Shown here: piece by piece, positions 21,901-30,730 of the stretch | How positions within the stretch are numbered: the first letter of the stretch is position 1 | Layout of the letters: each line of letters begins with the position of its first letter | Source of the DNA: Pachyseris speciosa | Taxonomy: Eukaryota; Cnidaria; Anthozoa; Scleractinia; Pachyseridae | Direction of reading: 5' to 3' | Assembly (NCBI GenBank): GCA_016490735.1 | Contig: JAEMWC010000103.1 | Span: 899,501 to 963,500 of the forward strand | Length of the DNA stretch: 64,000 nt | Program-made: the position numbers and the translations under genes | Notes under the pieces: generated by a model | The model's input: only the letters and a program-made list of their open reading frames with translations | Told to the model about the DNA's origin: nothing | Databases searched by the model: none

Positions 21901-24900
21901 AAGCCAATGAAACCTTGATGAGGTATGCCTGTGTTTAGATCAATGCCCAAGAATCAGTTTCTAACATTATCATATAAAATGTGATGTTAAGAATTGAATA
22001 AGAATACAAATGAGAACTGAACGAATAAGAATTAAAGAGACAAAAAAAAAACAAACAAACAAACAAACAAACACCACAGCCTATAGCTATTGTCAATAAT
22101 CATTAGCAATTTAGAATGTAAAACTCTCACCAGAAGGATCACTCCAAGTCTGTGTTGTTCCATTAAACACGAGAAGCCTGCCTGATTCCAAAAGTACAAC
22201 CAAGTTTTCAGCAGAAAACACAACTGACTTGATAACAGCTTCAGAATGCTAGGGTAATGAAAATGGAATTCAGATCAAGAATTCTACAACTACTGTAAAT
22301 GACATCTTACAATTGGAAAGACTGTGCCAGACTGAAAGGAATGAGGAAATCCTGTATGCAACATATGTACAGTACTGGTCAAAATTACTCAAAACCATAC
22401 AGTGACGTTTGATATGGTCAAACCCTACTTTGCTGACACATCTGACACATACTTGACAGCTTAGGACACTACAATATTATTGGCACTGTGGTGGTCTCAT
22501 CCTGTATATATCTAATCTTCTGACTAAAATGAACATAACAGGCAGGTTGAGATACAATCAGGCTTGCAGAGTACACAAAGTTCCCTTCCTTTCACTCTGT
22601 GTTCTTGGTATGCTGACTCAAGACTGCATAGCTTGCAGATTAAACTAATTGTTGGTTATTTACTATTTACTGCTCCCCAAGAAAAATGTCTGGGAGCCCA
22701 AAACTCTGAACGTTTGAAATCCAGAGTGCCCAGCATTTAAATTTTGTTTACAATCTTAGATTTCCTTGTTGCCTAGAGGCAAAAGTAAGTCACGAGGGAC
22801 CAATGGGTGCTGCTAAAGCAAAGCCCTGTATTGCAAGAATTGTGAAAGTACCATTATAGGTTAATCATTTTAGTATATACAAAATATGGTGCAACATAAT
22901 CTGACTTATTATTCAACACAATGTGACAACGTCCAAATATGGTCATAGGGCGCTCAATGTTTGCCCAGTGTACTCGCCAGATATCCTGCCATAGAAGGTA
23001 ATTTGGTGTGACGCGGAGAAAAATGGCGGCTTTTTCAGCTCTTTTGGCAAAAAATGCTGAAAATGTGCTTGTCATTAATGTGTTGAAAAATAAAAATTAT
23101 TCTGCTCAATCTTGCAGAATATCACCTGATTTTAGCCAACACAGCCTGTGGCCTCGTTGGCTAAGTATCAGGCAATATTCCACGCTATTTTGCAAGACTA
23201 TGGTTAAATATATGCACTTGTAGAATACCTAATTTAAGAATCATGTTAATTTTATAATAATAATAATAATTTTGTAATATAATTTTGAATAATTCATTAT
23301 CAGAGTTTATTTTAAGAAGTGATTTTTTTTACATATGCCCTGTATGGCAATCATAACGTCATTTATCAAGTTTTAATACATACTGCTAGTAAGCTAGAAG
23401 GCACTGTCATCTCTTCAACACTTGCAAAGTTGTCCTGAGTTAAAAAACATTTTGAACTGAAAAAAAAAAAAGATTTTCAATAAAAGTCAATGATGCCTTG
23501 GAGCCAAGCAAGTGAGTCAGAAATGGAGCATTTTCAAATTATCATTATCTGTAGTGTTAACTCACCCAATAACTGACCCACCTTACAAGAACTGCTACAT
23601 GGGATGCACAAGGATCCTGAAAACCAACATGATATTGTAAAATTTTACATGATATCCCTGGAGAAAAACAGAAAGTTGTACAGGAAGAAAAAAATAATAT
23701 AAGAGTTTAATGACTGTGAAACTCTCATACCTGGACAATGACAGGCTGTTCAGAATTACCACCTGTTAGAATCACCTAAGAACCAGTGGCAGCAAGTTTT
23801 AGATTTACTTAACTTGAAGATAAACAAAAAACAAGTTTCTATTGACAAAATTGCTTCTTTCCAGTCAAAATGCACCTCACTTCATAAACATTTCCCACTG
23901 AATTTGTTAAGACTATGGCTATTTGCAGAATCAATATTGAAGTTGTGGCTCAATAATGTTTGTATGTATAATGATGCACATCTTGTGAATAGTATTTGAT
24001 AGGATTTAGGCTTAACATTTTGATGAGGCCAATATATAAAAGCAATGTCATGATATATAGCATGTACCTGTGAAAGCTGGTTGTAAACAGGGAAAGTGAA
24101 TCTGGATTTCAATAACTGAACCAAGCTTTTCCTGAAAGATAACCAATTAACATTAAGTAATACAAAAAATATTCACATCCGACCTTTATGGGCATTTAAA
24201 ACGGCGAGCTGCAGGCGAGCCGTTTTAAAGCCCATAAAGGTCGGACATGAATATTTTATGTTACTTGTGAAATGAAACAATAGATTGTGTTTGTCGTGTT
24301 TGTAATGTTAATCAGTAGAGATCTGTATCAAAGTTAACGCATACTACTTAGCGGAGCAGGACACTTTAATGAAAGTTAATGATTTTTATTGGGGTTTAGA
24401 GAGGTATACATGTGACTCAAATACTACCTGTAGATTGGTTGTTAGTCTTATGAATTATTAATGAATTTTACAAGAGTACTTAAAGTCAAATGAAGAATGA
24501 TCCTCGCAGTTGTGAATAGGCGAGCCGAAGTGCACCTAACACCAAAATATTTTTTTGCTAAAATAAATCTTCGCACCTGTTTGAAATGCAATGAGAATTT
24601 TTTCTGATTTCCACCAAATGTTGACTTTTTATAGGCTTCAAAACTGAGCCTTATTTAGTTCACAATTGAGTCAGAATTTGGGGATAGGTATTTTCCTGAT
24701 TTGACATCACAAACTGATTTACTGCCATTGACATGCATTCGAAGTAGTTTATGACTTCAAATCGGGAAAAGACCCATGCCTCTTTTGACTCGGTTGTGTA
24801 CCAAATGATGCTTACTTTTTCTTAAGTTTTGAAACCTATTAAGTGTCAAGATTTCGTAAAAATGGAAAAAATAGGAGCAATGCATTTCAAACAGGTGCAA

Positions 24901-27900
24901 AGATGTCTTGTAGCAAAAAATATTTTGGGGTAAGGTGCAGTTTAAGACACTATTGTGAAAATATATTTGTTTGTTTCAACTGAAGCCAAAGAAATCATTA
25001 TCTACTTGTCGGCAAACCTGATAAAGCGATCATGGAGGGCAACAAACTGTCCATCTATCAAGAGAGTTGTCTGATGATTAAGCACACTGCTCACAACGAA
25101 CTGCCAGTAACTATAAAAACACAAATATAAATATTTTACAATACAGCTTTATGATTTCTGTAAGTACCCTTCCAAATTTAAAAACAAAAAACTGGCTCTC
25201 TATTGGTGTAGTGAAATAATGTAAATATTATTTGTAATAAAAGCCAAAATTAAGTAATATCTTTCTGTTAAACTAAGAAATTCATTTGAACACCTATAAT
25301 ACCAGTGAGTTTAGAAGAATGAGAGACCTTTTCCACCAGCTTCGTTTTAGTCCAGCTGTTTAAGATCTCTCACTCCACTTCCTGTTTGCATCTGATTATG
25401 TCAAAAATACCACATAACAAATGTTCACAAGCAAAATATTGTATGACAGGCTTCAGATTTCCTTACCCCTCAGACAGGAAAAATGACTGATTGTAGATCC
25501 TCCAGTCATTCCACTGGATAAATCTGTATCCCATTTTTGCTTTCAGTGATGGCTTTTGTCCGAGTTGGAAGAAAACCACAGTCAGTTCTTTAGAAAACTG
25601 TAAATGCAAATAAAAAATTGTCATGGTAACTTAGAGCAGTATTGACTAAAATATTTGTTCCTCTGTTTTGCAAACACGAAATCTAAGACATTTAAGGCAC
25701 CAGATTAAAAAAAATTCATCAGGTGATGAATTGAGGTGAATTGATTAAAAACTGTGTTCACTTGACTCTCCCTCCTCCGCAGAGGTTTGATCCTCATTGG
25801 AGATTCTGCTGTGCAACGTGATCCATCCTCTACCTACTTATTTTATGCCTGCACTCACTTTTCCAGCAGATTTTCTCAATGAAAAGTCCCTTTGAGCCTC
25901 TGTGGAGGAGAGAGGTGTTGACTAAACCCTGTAATCCTTGACCCCTCTAACACCATGAGCATCCCATTATAGGCACCCTCTTAAAAACAATACTGGTGTA
26001 CATTCAGTCCTTTTACAACTTTTCCTTTCTAATAATTACTAAACATACCTGAGAAGGAAAAGAAGCAGTCTTGTTGTTTTCAGCTTCAGACAAATGCTTT
26101 GGATCTACAATCCACAACCTGAATTCATCTTGACTCTCACTGTGGATACAAGCCAGGGTTAAAACATAAAAAAAGCTATTCTTATTGCACTAGCTGGTTA
26201 TTGATCTTGGTCATGCAACTATAAACATGCAAAAAATGTGAACTAATTATATTTTCATGGAAAAATTCATACTTTCCAAAAAGGAAACTATAATGAAAAT
26301 TATAATTAACAAACTATGTGCAATTTTCAGTAAACTTTATGCAAATTTATGCAGATTTTCTACTTAACACACACAATGGTAATTATCATGGCAAGTGGTT
26401 AGTCAACATCATGTTATACTCAGACAGTTATATATTATAGAAAATGTCACATCACTGAGAATTAAACAATCAAAAGGTGCTTACTTTTTCAACTGCCTGT
26501 TGTAAGCAAGATACCATTCATAGTAAAATGGGTCATTGACAACTTGGATGTATCTTATACTCTAAAACCACACAAAAAGAGAACCTGAATCAATAGTCTT
26601 AAAAATGCTGAGATCTCTAGTTTTTTCAACCCAGCCCATCCTGCTATAAATTCTCAAAAAATGAGAACACATTAGCCAACTATTTGGACTGTAATATGTA
26701 TTGGCGATAACTGTGCTCACAGTGTGGGTGGCTCCTCCTAAAATGTTCTGCAATTGGTATACTGGTTTTGATGGAGCCGAAACCAATTGTGGAATTGCAC
26801 ACATTTTAGGTATCCTACTGATAAACAGTTATTACATGCAGATATTTTTAGAAGCAACATTTATTTGCAGTCTGTCACCTTTGAATTGAAATGTAAATAT
26901 TGTACCATGCATAATTATAAATTATAGCTGAATGCGTCCTTTGCTTTCTGTGTCACATCGTTGGAAGTGCGCAAGTAAACAAAAGAAACCAGCTAAGCCA
27001 AAATTCTTTGTCGACTTCCAACTACACCGACGATATGAGTTTTTGGGCTTGTTTTTCTCGAAAACGAAAGCAAATCCAGCGAAAAAATGAAGGAATACTG
27101 TTCTATGAACCACAAGGAGCCCACATACAAAAATTCAGCTAGTTTGGAGCAAAAACAAACAAAAACTGAAAAAAGTCACTTTGGACGTTATTCCATTGGG
27201 CTCTTCAATAATTTTACCAATGGCTACTGATTATTGTAACAGTCAAACCTCGATTATCCAGACCTCAATTATCCAGACTTCTCGATTATCCGGTGTGTTT
27301 CTTCTGGTTCCAGATTTTTTACAAGAATTATTAACAAGGCATGAAGAAGTTCCCTTGAACAATCAATACGATTTATTTTTAATTTAGGTATTGAAAAGTG
27401 CATTTGAAACAGGGGTTTTTCCTTTCATAGAGAACATTTAGACCAAAGTTGTGCATGAAGCTCATTTATGTGATAGAGTATGCCATTGCACTCAATTCAA
27501 ATTTCAGTTGTTAGTTTGTCTCATTAATATTCAAAGTTTTGATTATCTGGACTCTCGATTATCCGGACTGTCTACTCCAGTCCCAGCAAGTCTGGATAAT
27601 TGAGGTTTGAATGACCAAAGTGAGGGTAGCTTGAAACTTGTACCCAAAAGTATGAATTTTAGTGACTAAAAGACAAATGTTGTGGGAATCAATCCTAATC
27701 TATGACGGCCATCATTACTGGTGGAGTAAGAGAGCCTTGCTACTAGCAATATTACCTGGTTATTTGAAGTGCTGGTGATAGGTCCTACTGGGTGTGTTCC
27801 TGCCTTTGAACAGTGTAGAATGGCTCTGGAATAACTAACACAACAGAGCAAAGAAAATTATATTGTTTTTAGTGATTGGTTAAATATACCGGTATATCCC

Positions 27901-29616
27901 CTGCCTGCCTGGAATTGCTTTACAGTGGCGGAACAAACAAACAAACAAACTACACACATGACAAAACATAGTCAACAACAATAATCCTTACAGTGCGCTG
28001 TCAAAGAAAGATGCAGAAGATGAAAAGACAAAGGTAAGGTATACAAAAGACCCCTCAGGATCCCTAGGCCTTGTTAGATTGTTTTCAACTCAAAAGGCTC
28101 CAGAGTTAAAACCTAGCTGCATTGGTGGTCTTTTTATGCATGGTACAAGTTAAAAATAGGTTTGATTGGACTTGCCTTTTGTTCTCAAGGTAACAGTCAT
28201 CTGGATAACACCAGTCCACATTTTCATGGGCTCCAAAATGTTCCAAAACTATCTGTAAAGGTATTTTAACATTCAGGGCCCAGTTGCTCGAAGCATGATT
28301 AGCGCGAACCCGGGTTAAATACCATGACAACCTATAGGTTTTAATACATCTTAACGAATGGTTAGCGTTAACCATGCTTCGAGCAACTCAGCACAGATGT
28401 CTGGGTATATTATGTTAGCCAAGTCATCCTGTATAAGCCATGTACCCAGTAATCACATTCACTTGTAAGTTTAGTCTTGTAAGCTTAAGGGGGGACTAAC
28501 TTAACTACAAAATGAGCTAACATTGTTGCTATGGAAAGTTCCCAACGCTCATATCTTGGAAACCCTAACTTGCACAGGCAAGCTGTCTGGCTATGTTTTT
28601 ACAATCAAAAAGGTTTACAAGATTTTCGAGTCACAACCATATTTAGTAAGTCACGTGACCAGAACAGAAAAAGGCCTAAAACTCGACTGGCATACACTTC
28701 TGGATATCGAAAATGGTGCCAATGGTTAACAATCGCCAAGGTGCAAAACTCTACGTATCGATTTTTGGAAATTCGCATTTTTCTGAGATTTATGACGTCA
28801 TAAGCACGCAAATTCATACTATTTCGTCATTATCATTGCAGTTATGTACGTTAACAACAATTGCTTACGTAGGCTTGTAAAGAAGGCTGGAATATCTCCG
28901 ATTGGCAAAAAAAATCGGAACTTCACATAATTTTCTCCAAGTTTTAGGGATTTTTCTCTCTAAGGCGCGGTTGGGGCCTGGGGCAAGTTACGCATGCGCA
29001 ATAGCAATTTATTAATTTTACATGTTCACCTCTTCGCATGTTTCACCAATACAGTGGCAAAAACACCGAAAAACTGTGTTTTACAAATACAGTCCGCAAA
29101 AATCCCTTGGCAACAACGCTAAGTCTGTAGTTAAGTTAGTCCCCCCTTAATTTCCAGACAAACTCTCTTTAACGTATCTAGATTTCCAAAATCTGTATAG
29201 TGTAATGGATAGCTCCAAGAGTTTCTGTGCGAAATCTCTCACAAAAACGGGCGAAGACTGCAAGTCTGATAATGTTGACAGCCTTACCCAAACTGTAAGT
29301 AGCACGGAGCAACTTTTACATTTCATGCGGGATTTAAGTTGACCTCTCTTTTAAAACTTACCAAATTTCGTGTAGAAAATAAAGTTCCGTCACCTTCTTT
29401 ACTCGAATATCTGTTCATGAATCAAATAGATATAGATTCACATTTTAATCATCTTGTCTCACAGAATCTGGAGACAAACAGCAAAAAACTGACCCCTTCA
29501 AAATAGGTCACAGCTCGACCTCCTTACCGCCATATTTCCTCGCTAAAAGCATCGTAACCAAAGACCAAGATGTTGACAAGGACAAAGAATAAAGACTTCT
29601 TCACCACTGGCCACAT
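9087..29616 (-). CDS. CATSPERE: CatSper channel auxiliary subunit epsilon
   Basis: Single-pass extracellular subunit of the sperm CatSper calcium channel, at the flagellar plasma membrane. Twenty-four exons with consensus splice sites were read (minus strand): 29616-29528, 29410-29362, 28252-28176, 27834-27756, 26561-26485, 26139-26049, 25597-25467, 25110-25018, 24131-24068, 23775-23731, 23616-23587, 22248-22131, 21103-21014, 20725-20679, 20210-20135, 18172-18089, 17758-17680, 17244-17162, 16925-16886, 16649-16584, 15942-15895, 13991-13947, 12154-12078, 9291-9087. They total about 627 codons; vertebrate CATSPERE is about 950, so middle exons are missing from my model. Phases agree except across three gaps (22131/21103, 21014/20725, 18089/17758), where short exons must lie. 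It has an N-terminal signal peptide, the IWRYSS...FSTR motif, propeller-like repeats, an Ig-like region and a C-terminal TM helix. It lies 1.1 kb downstream of FANCM on the same strand. Confidence 0.8.
10713..11365. repeat. Three abutting related MITE copies
   Basis: Three fold-back units lie end to end: 10713-10948 (GCCCGTTTCTCGAAGGTCCG ... CTTCGAGAAACGGGTC), about 10946-11113 (GCGCGTTTCTGAAAACTCCG ... AGTTTTGAGAAACGTGCGC) and about 11113-11365 (CCTGTTTCTCAAAACCC ... AGTTTTGAGAAACGCACGC). All share GTTTCTCNAAA ends and CGGGCCCGAAA-like inner motifs. It is in the last CATSPERE intron. Confidence 0.75.
11374..11525. mobile_element. Fold-back MITE, 152 bp
   Basis: TAGACCATATTCGTATCCTC at the left pairs with the complement of the right end (TAGACCTTATTCGTATTCTC in reverse complement); the arms are about 28 bp with three mismatches. 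Confidence 0.8.
12372..12680. repeat. Interspersed repeat K, copy 1
   Basis: It shares ordered blocks with 22905-23215 and 46250-46505: TATTCAACACAAT, GACCATATTTGGACATTGTC, TTCTCCGC, GATTGAGCAG and GCCTGATACTT. ORF 12444-12626 is part of the repeat and not a gene. Confidence 0.7.
12929..13190 (+). repeat. tRNA-derived SINE
   Basis: The head has RNA polymerase III A-box-like TGTGGTTAGGGCGCTGG (12945) and B-box-like GGGTTCAAGTCCC (12981) with tRNA-like spacing. A non-tRNA body ends in TTTCCACTCAGTATAAAC and an AT-rich tail near 13190. The head does not close a proper acceptor stem, so a functional tRNA is unlikely. Confidence 0.7.
13257..13452. mobile_element. Fold-back MITE, 196 bp
   Basis: TAGACCTTTTTAGCTTGTCG at the left and TACAAGCTAAAAAGGTCTA at the right pair over about 20 bp, with further pairing of GTTTTCCC with GGGAAAAC and ATGTAGACCA with TGGTCTACAA inside. 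Confidence 0.75.
15460..15815. repeat. GGTCTGAAATAGGG-rich interspersed repeat
   Basis: Repeated GGTCTGAAAT(A/G)GGGT motifs occur at about 15533, 15690 and 15720, beginning near CCGGGGGTACTCCC and ending in a poly-C run at 15790-15805. No coding content. Confidence 0.5.
16584..22248 (-). CDS. CATSPERE: CATSPERE middle exons (beta-propeller-like)
   Basis: Exons give short strand pairs: SVVFSAENLVVLLESGRLLVF (22248-22131, a blade-like repeat; only part belongs to one strand pair), GAYIIYISNDSGFSFHQLP (21103-21014), VTFLLNSAHNKNQQK (20725-20679), LLLRYNLEDKVWEEQEL (20210-20135), KLFMLKRQDNLTDF (18172-18089), GDFVVQLSSNRLFYGRA (17758-17680) and VFAGENSSTSFTAMFD (17244-17162). The last feeds through phase-2 exon 16925-16886 into LRFTTNITPELHF. 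At least three short exons needed to reconcile phases were not found, so this part of the model is incomplete. Confidence 0.65.
16730..16840. mobile_element. Near-perfect hairpin MITE, 111 bp
   Basis: TAGTCTCCTTCGCAGCCGTT pairs with AACGGCTGCGAAGGAGACTA, and the inner arms CACGCAACG pair with CGTTGCGTG. A related inner sequence (ACGCAGCGCTCC) occurs near 40912. Confidence 0.85.
19399..19691 (+). pseudogene. Orphan protein-like frame, opposite strand
   Basis: An open frame of about 90 codons on the strand opposite CATSPERE, inside one of its introns, has balanced protein-like composition: YKLVEIPFKTATDPVLFY, CFVQVAVIARHEMSDIGQF, PVSFSLPNATDFRL and CVLGGVKKK. An acceptor-like CATCCAG lies at the left. 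It has no start Met before residue 1 of the visible block (first Met at 19446). I do not recognise the family. It may be an exon or processed fragment of another gene carried in by a repeat. Confidence 0.3.
21127..21556 (+). mobile_element. LINE 3' end fragment
   Basis: The frame 21127-21435 encodes the C-terminal tail typical of CR1/L2-type RT proteins: LNSLVPEYLTSKF, RDSVNKLVVPFPRTNYMKNS, FSYSRTALWNSLP and LNQFKRLLYL. It ends at a stop and then a short 3' UTR with (ATTAAAG)2 at about 21544-21556. It is an extreme 5' truncation inside a CATSPERE intron. Confidence 0.7.
22905..23215. repeat. Interspersed repeat K, copy 2
   Basis: It has the same ordered blocks as 12372-12680, including TTATTCAACACAATGTGACA, CCAAATATGGTCATAGGGCGCTCAATG and AGTATCAGGCAATATTCCACG. 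ORFs 22854-23075 and 23008-23223 fall in it. Confidence 0.75.
23587..29616 (-). CDS. CATSPERE: CATSPERE N-terminal exons 1-11
   Basis: Exon 1 (29616-29528) starts MWPVVKKSLFFVLVNIL, a clear signal peptide. Exons 2-3 give RYSSKEGDGTLFSTR and then HENVDWCYPDDCYLEN, matching the order of the family's N-terminal domain (W-R-Y-S, F-S-T-R, then a Trp/Cys segment). Exon 4 has HCSKAGTHPVGPI; exons 5-6 have NDPFYYEWYLAYN and EFRLWIVDP; exon 7 has MGYRFIQWNDWRIYNQSFFL. Exons 9-11 run through SRFTFPVYNQLSQ, VILTGGNSEQPVIVQ and DPCASHVAVL. All eleven phases agree. Exon 3 ends at a GC donor (AAAAG|GCAAGT, 28174-28175). Confidence 0.8.
24166..24262. mobile_element. Hairpin MITE, about 97 bp
   Basis: AATATTCACATCCGACCTTT pairs with AAAGGTCGGACATGAATATT; the inner arms TTTAAAACGGC(G)AG also pair. 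The whole unit folds back. Confidence 0.85.
24525..24945. mobile_element. TIR element, about 420 bp
   Basis: Left AAAATATTTTTTTGCTAAAA with GCACCTGTTTGAAATGCA mirrors right TGCATTTCAAACAGGTGCAAAG with TAGCAAAAAATATTTT. No ORF. Confidence 0.75.
27237..27614. mobile_element. pogo/Tigger-like nonautonomous element
   Basis: The left end CAGTCAAACCTCGATTATCC and the right end, in reverse complement ATTCAAACCTCAATTATCCA, carry the classic pogo/Tigger terminal motif AACCTCGATTATCC, repeated in direct subterminal copies (CTCGATTATCCGG). No transposase is present. Confidence 0.7.
28275..28393. mobile_element. Hairpin MITE, about 119 bp
   Basis: CCCAGTTGCTCGAAGCATGA pairs with ATGCTTCGAGCAACTCAG, and the inner GATTAGCGCGAACC pairs with GGTTAGCGTTAACC. 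Confidence 0.8.
28485..29150. mobile_element. TIR element, 666 bp
   Basis: The ends TTAAGGGGGGACTAACTTAA (left) and TTAAGTTAGTCCCCCCTTAA (right) are an almost perfect inverted repeat flanked by TTAA-like bases. Short ORFs inside have no protein-like features. It is in CATSPERE intron 2, between exons 29410-29362 and 28252-28176. Confidence 0.8.
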
Positions 29617-30730
29617 TATAGTAGAGCGTTTTGTTAACTAAAGCTATCAAAAAGAGCGGTAAACTTTAACAAGTTCCAACGCATAATCCTCTGCAGCCAT
29701 CTTGAATTGTTCATTAGTTTCCCTGGGCCCAGACTGCTCTCGGATGTTTTGGGTAGGAGGGGAAATGGAGAGGAATGGGTTCAACAAACAGACAAACAAA
29801 CAAAACCAGACATGGGGTACGTCTAACAGCATTCAGCGCCTCTCTCGAGTTTCTCAAGTTTCTCATAGGCAATGTTGAAACATTTCGGATCGTCCACAAA
29901 TTACTCTTAGCTTGCATATGAGACCGTCAAAACAGAGGGAACCGCCCCAAAACTTACGACACGGGGACCGCGGAGACCATTTCAAAGTGGTAGGGCTGAA
30001 AACATCTGGCCAAGATCAAATGCTAAAATTCATACATTATCCATGTCATCTGGCGCCCTAAAAAGTGAATCATGACAAAAAGCTGTCCCATTACCGGCCC
30101 CTGCGACACGTATTGTAGGTTTGACTCAAGGTTTGACCATACATCATATGAAATGCATAACAGTGGAGGCCACTTTACAATCACCTTTTTAACATGAACG
30201 CCTGTGCGGCCACTTTTCCCGGGAGATGTAAGTTTTTATGCAGCTGCTTTCTTTTTGAAGAAAATTGTTCATACGACAAGCAACCGGTCAACCTTTGGTC
30301 GAGTCAAAGGCAGCTGTGGCTGTTGGTTATCCGATCAAATTAAAGAGGATATGCCTTTGGTCGAGTAGAAAACTGTCGTAAAAATAGCGAGGATGTTGGT
30401 TATCCGAACGTCACCCCATAACAATTCTAGAACGTAACAGTCCACGAAATATTCCCGCACAAACTACAATTTGGCTCCACTTTGCAAAGTGAATGAAGTT
30501 CTTGCCCCACAGTACTAAGAAAATGCAGTCATAACATCTGTCGTATCAATAATTTATTTTTTATATTGACTCAACGTCTATCATTTTAATTTTTTAACAT
30601 ATTATACCATGTGTTTCCTAGGTGAATTATTTTATGACACATTTGAATTGGATCTCTAACATTAACTACTGTATTTGAGGGAAAAAACGCGAGAGGATCG
30701 ATAGCTATATAACTGATTTTCAACACACGT
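29617..30730. other. CATSPERE-FANCM intergenic spacer
   Basis: About 1.1 kb separates the FANCM stop from the CATSPERE start on the same strand. It should hold the CATSPERE promoter and the FANCM 3' UTR. No TATA box in a convincing place and no gene were seen. A GGTTATCCGA motif occurs twice (30323, 30394), and the spacer has no clear TIR element. Confidence 0.5.

Noticed and set aside
28531..28803. 90-codon ORF inside the 28485-29150 TIR element
   Set aside because: No transposase motif; composition is that of random translation.
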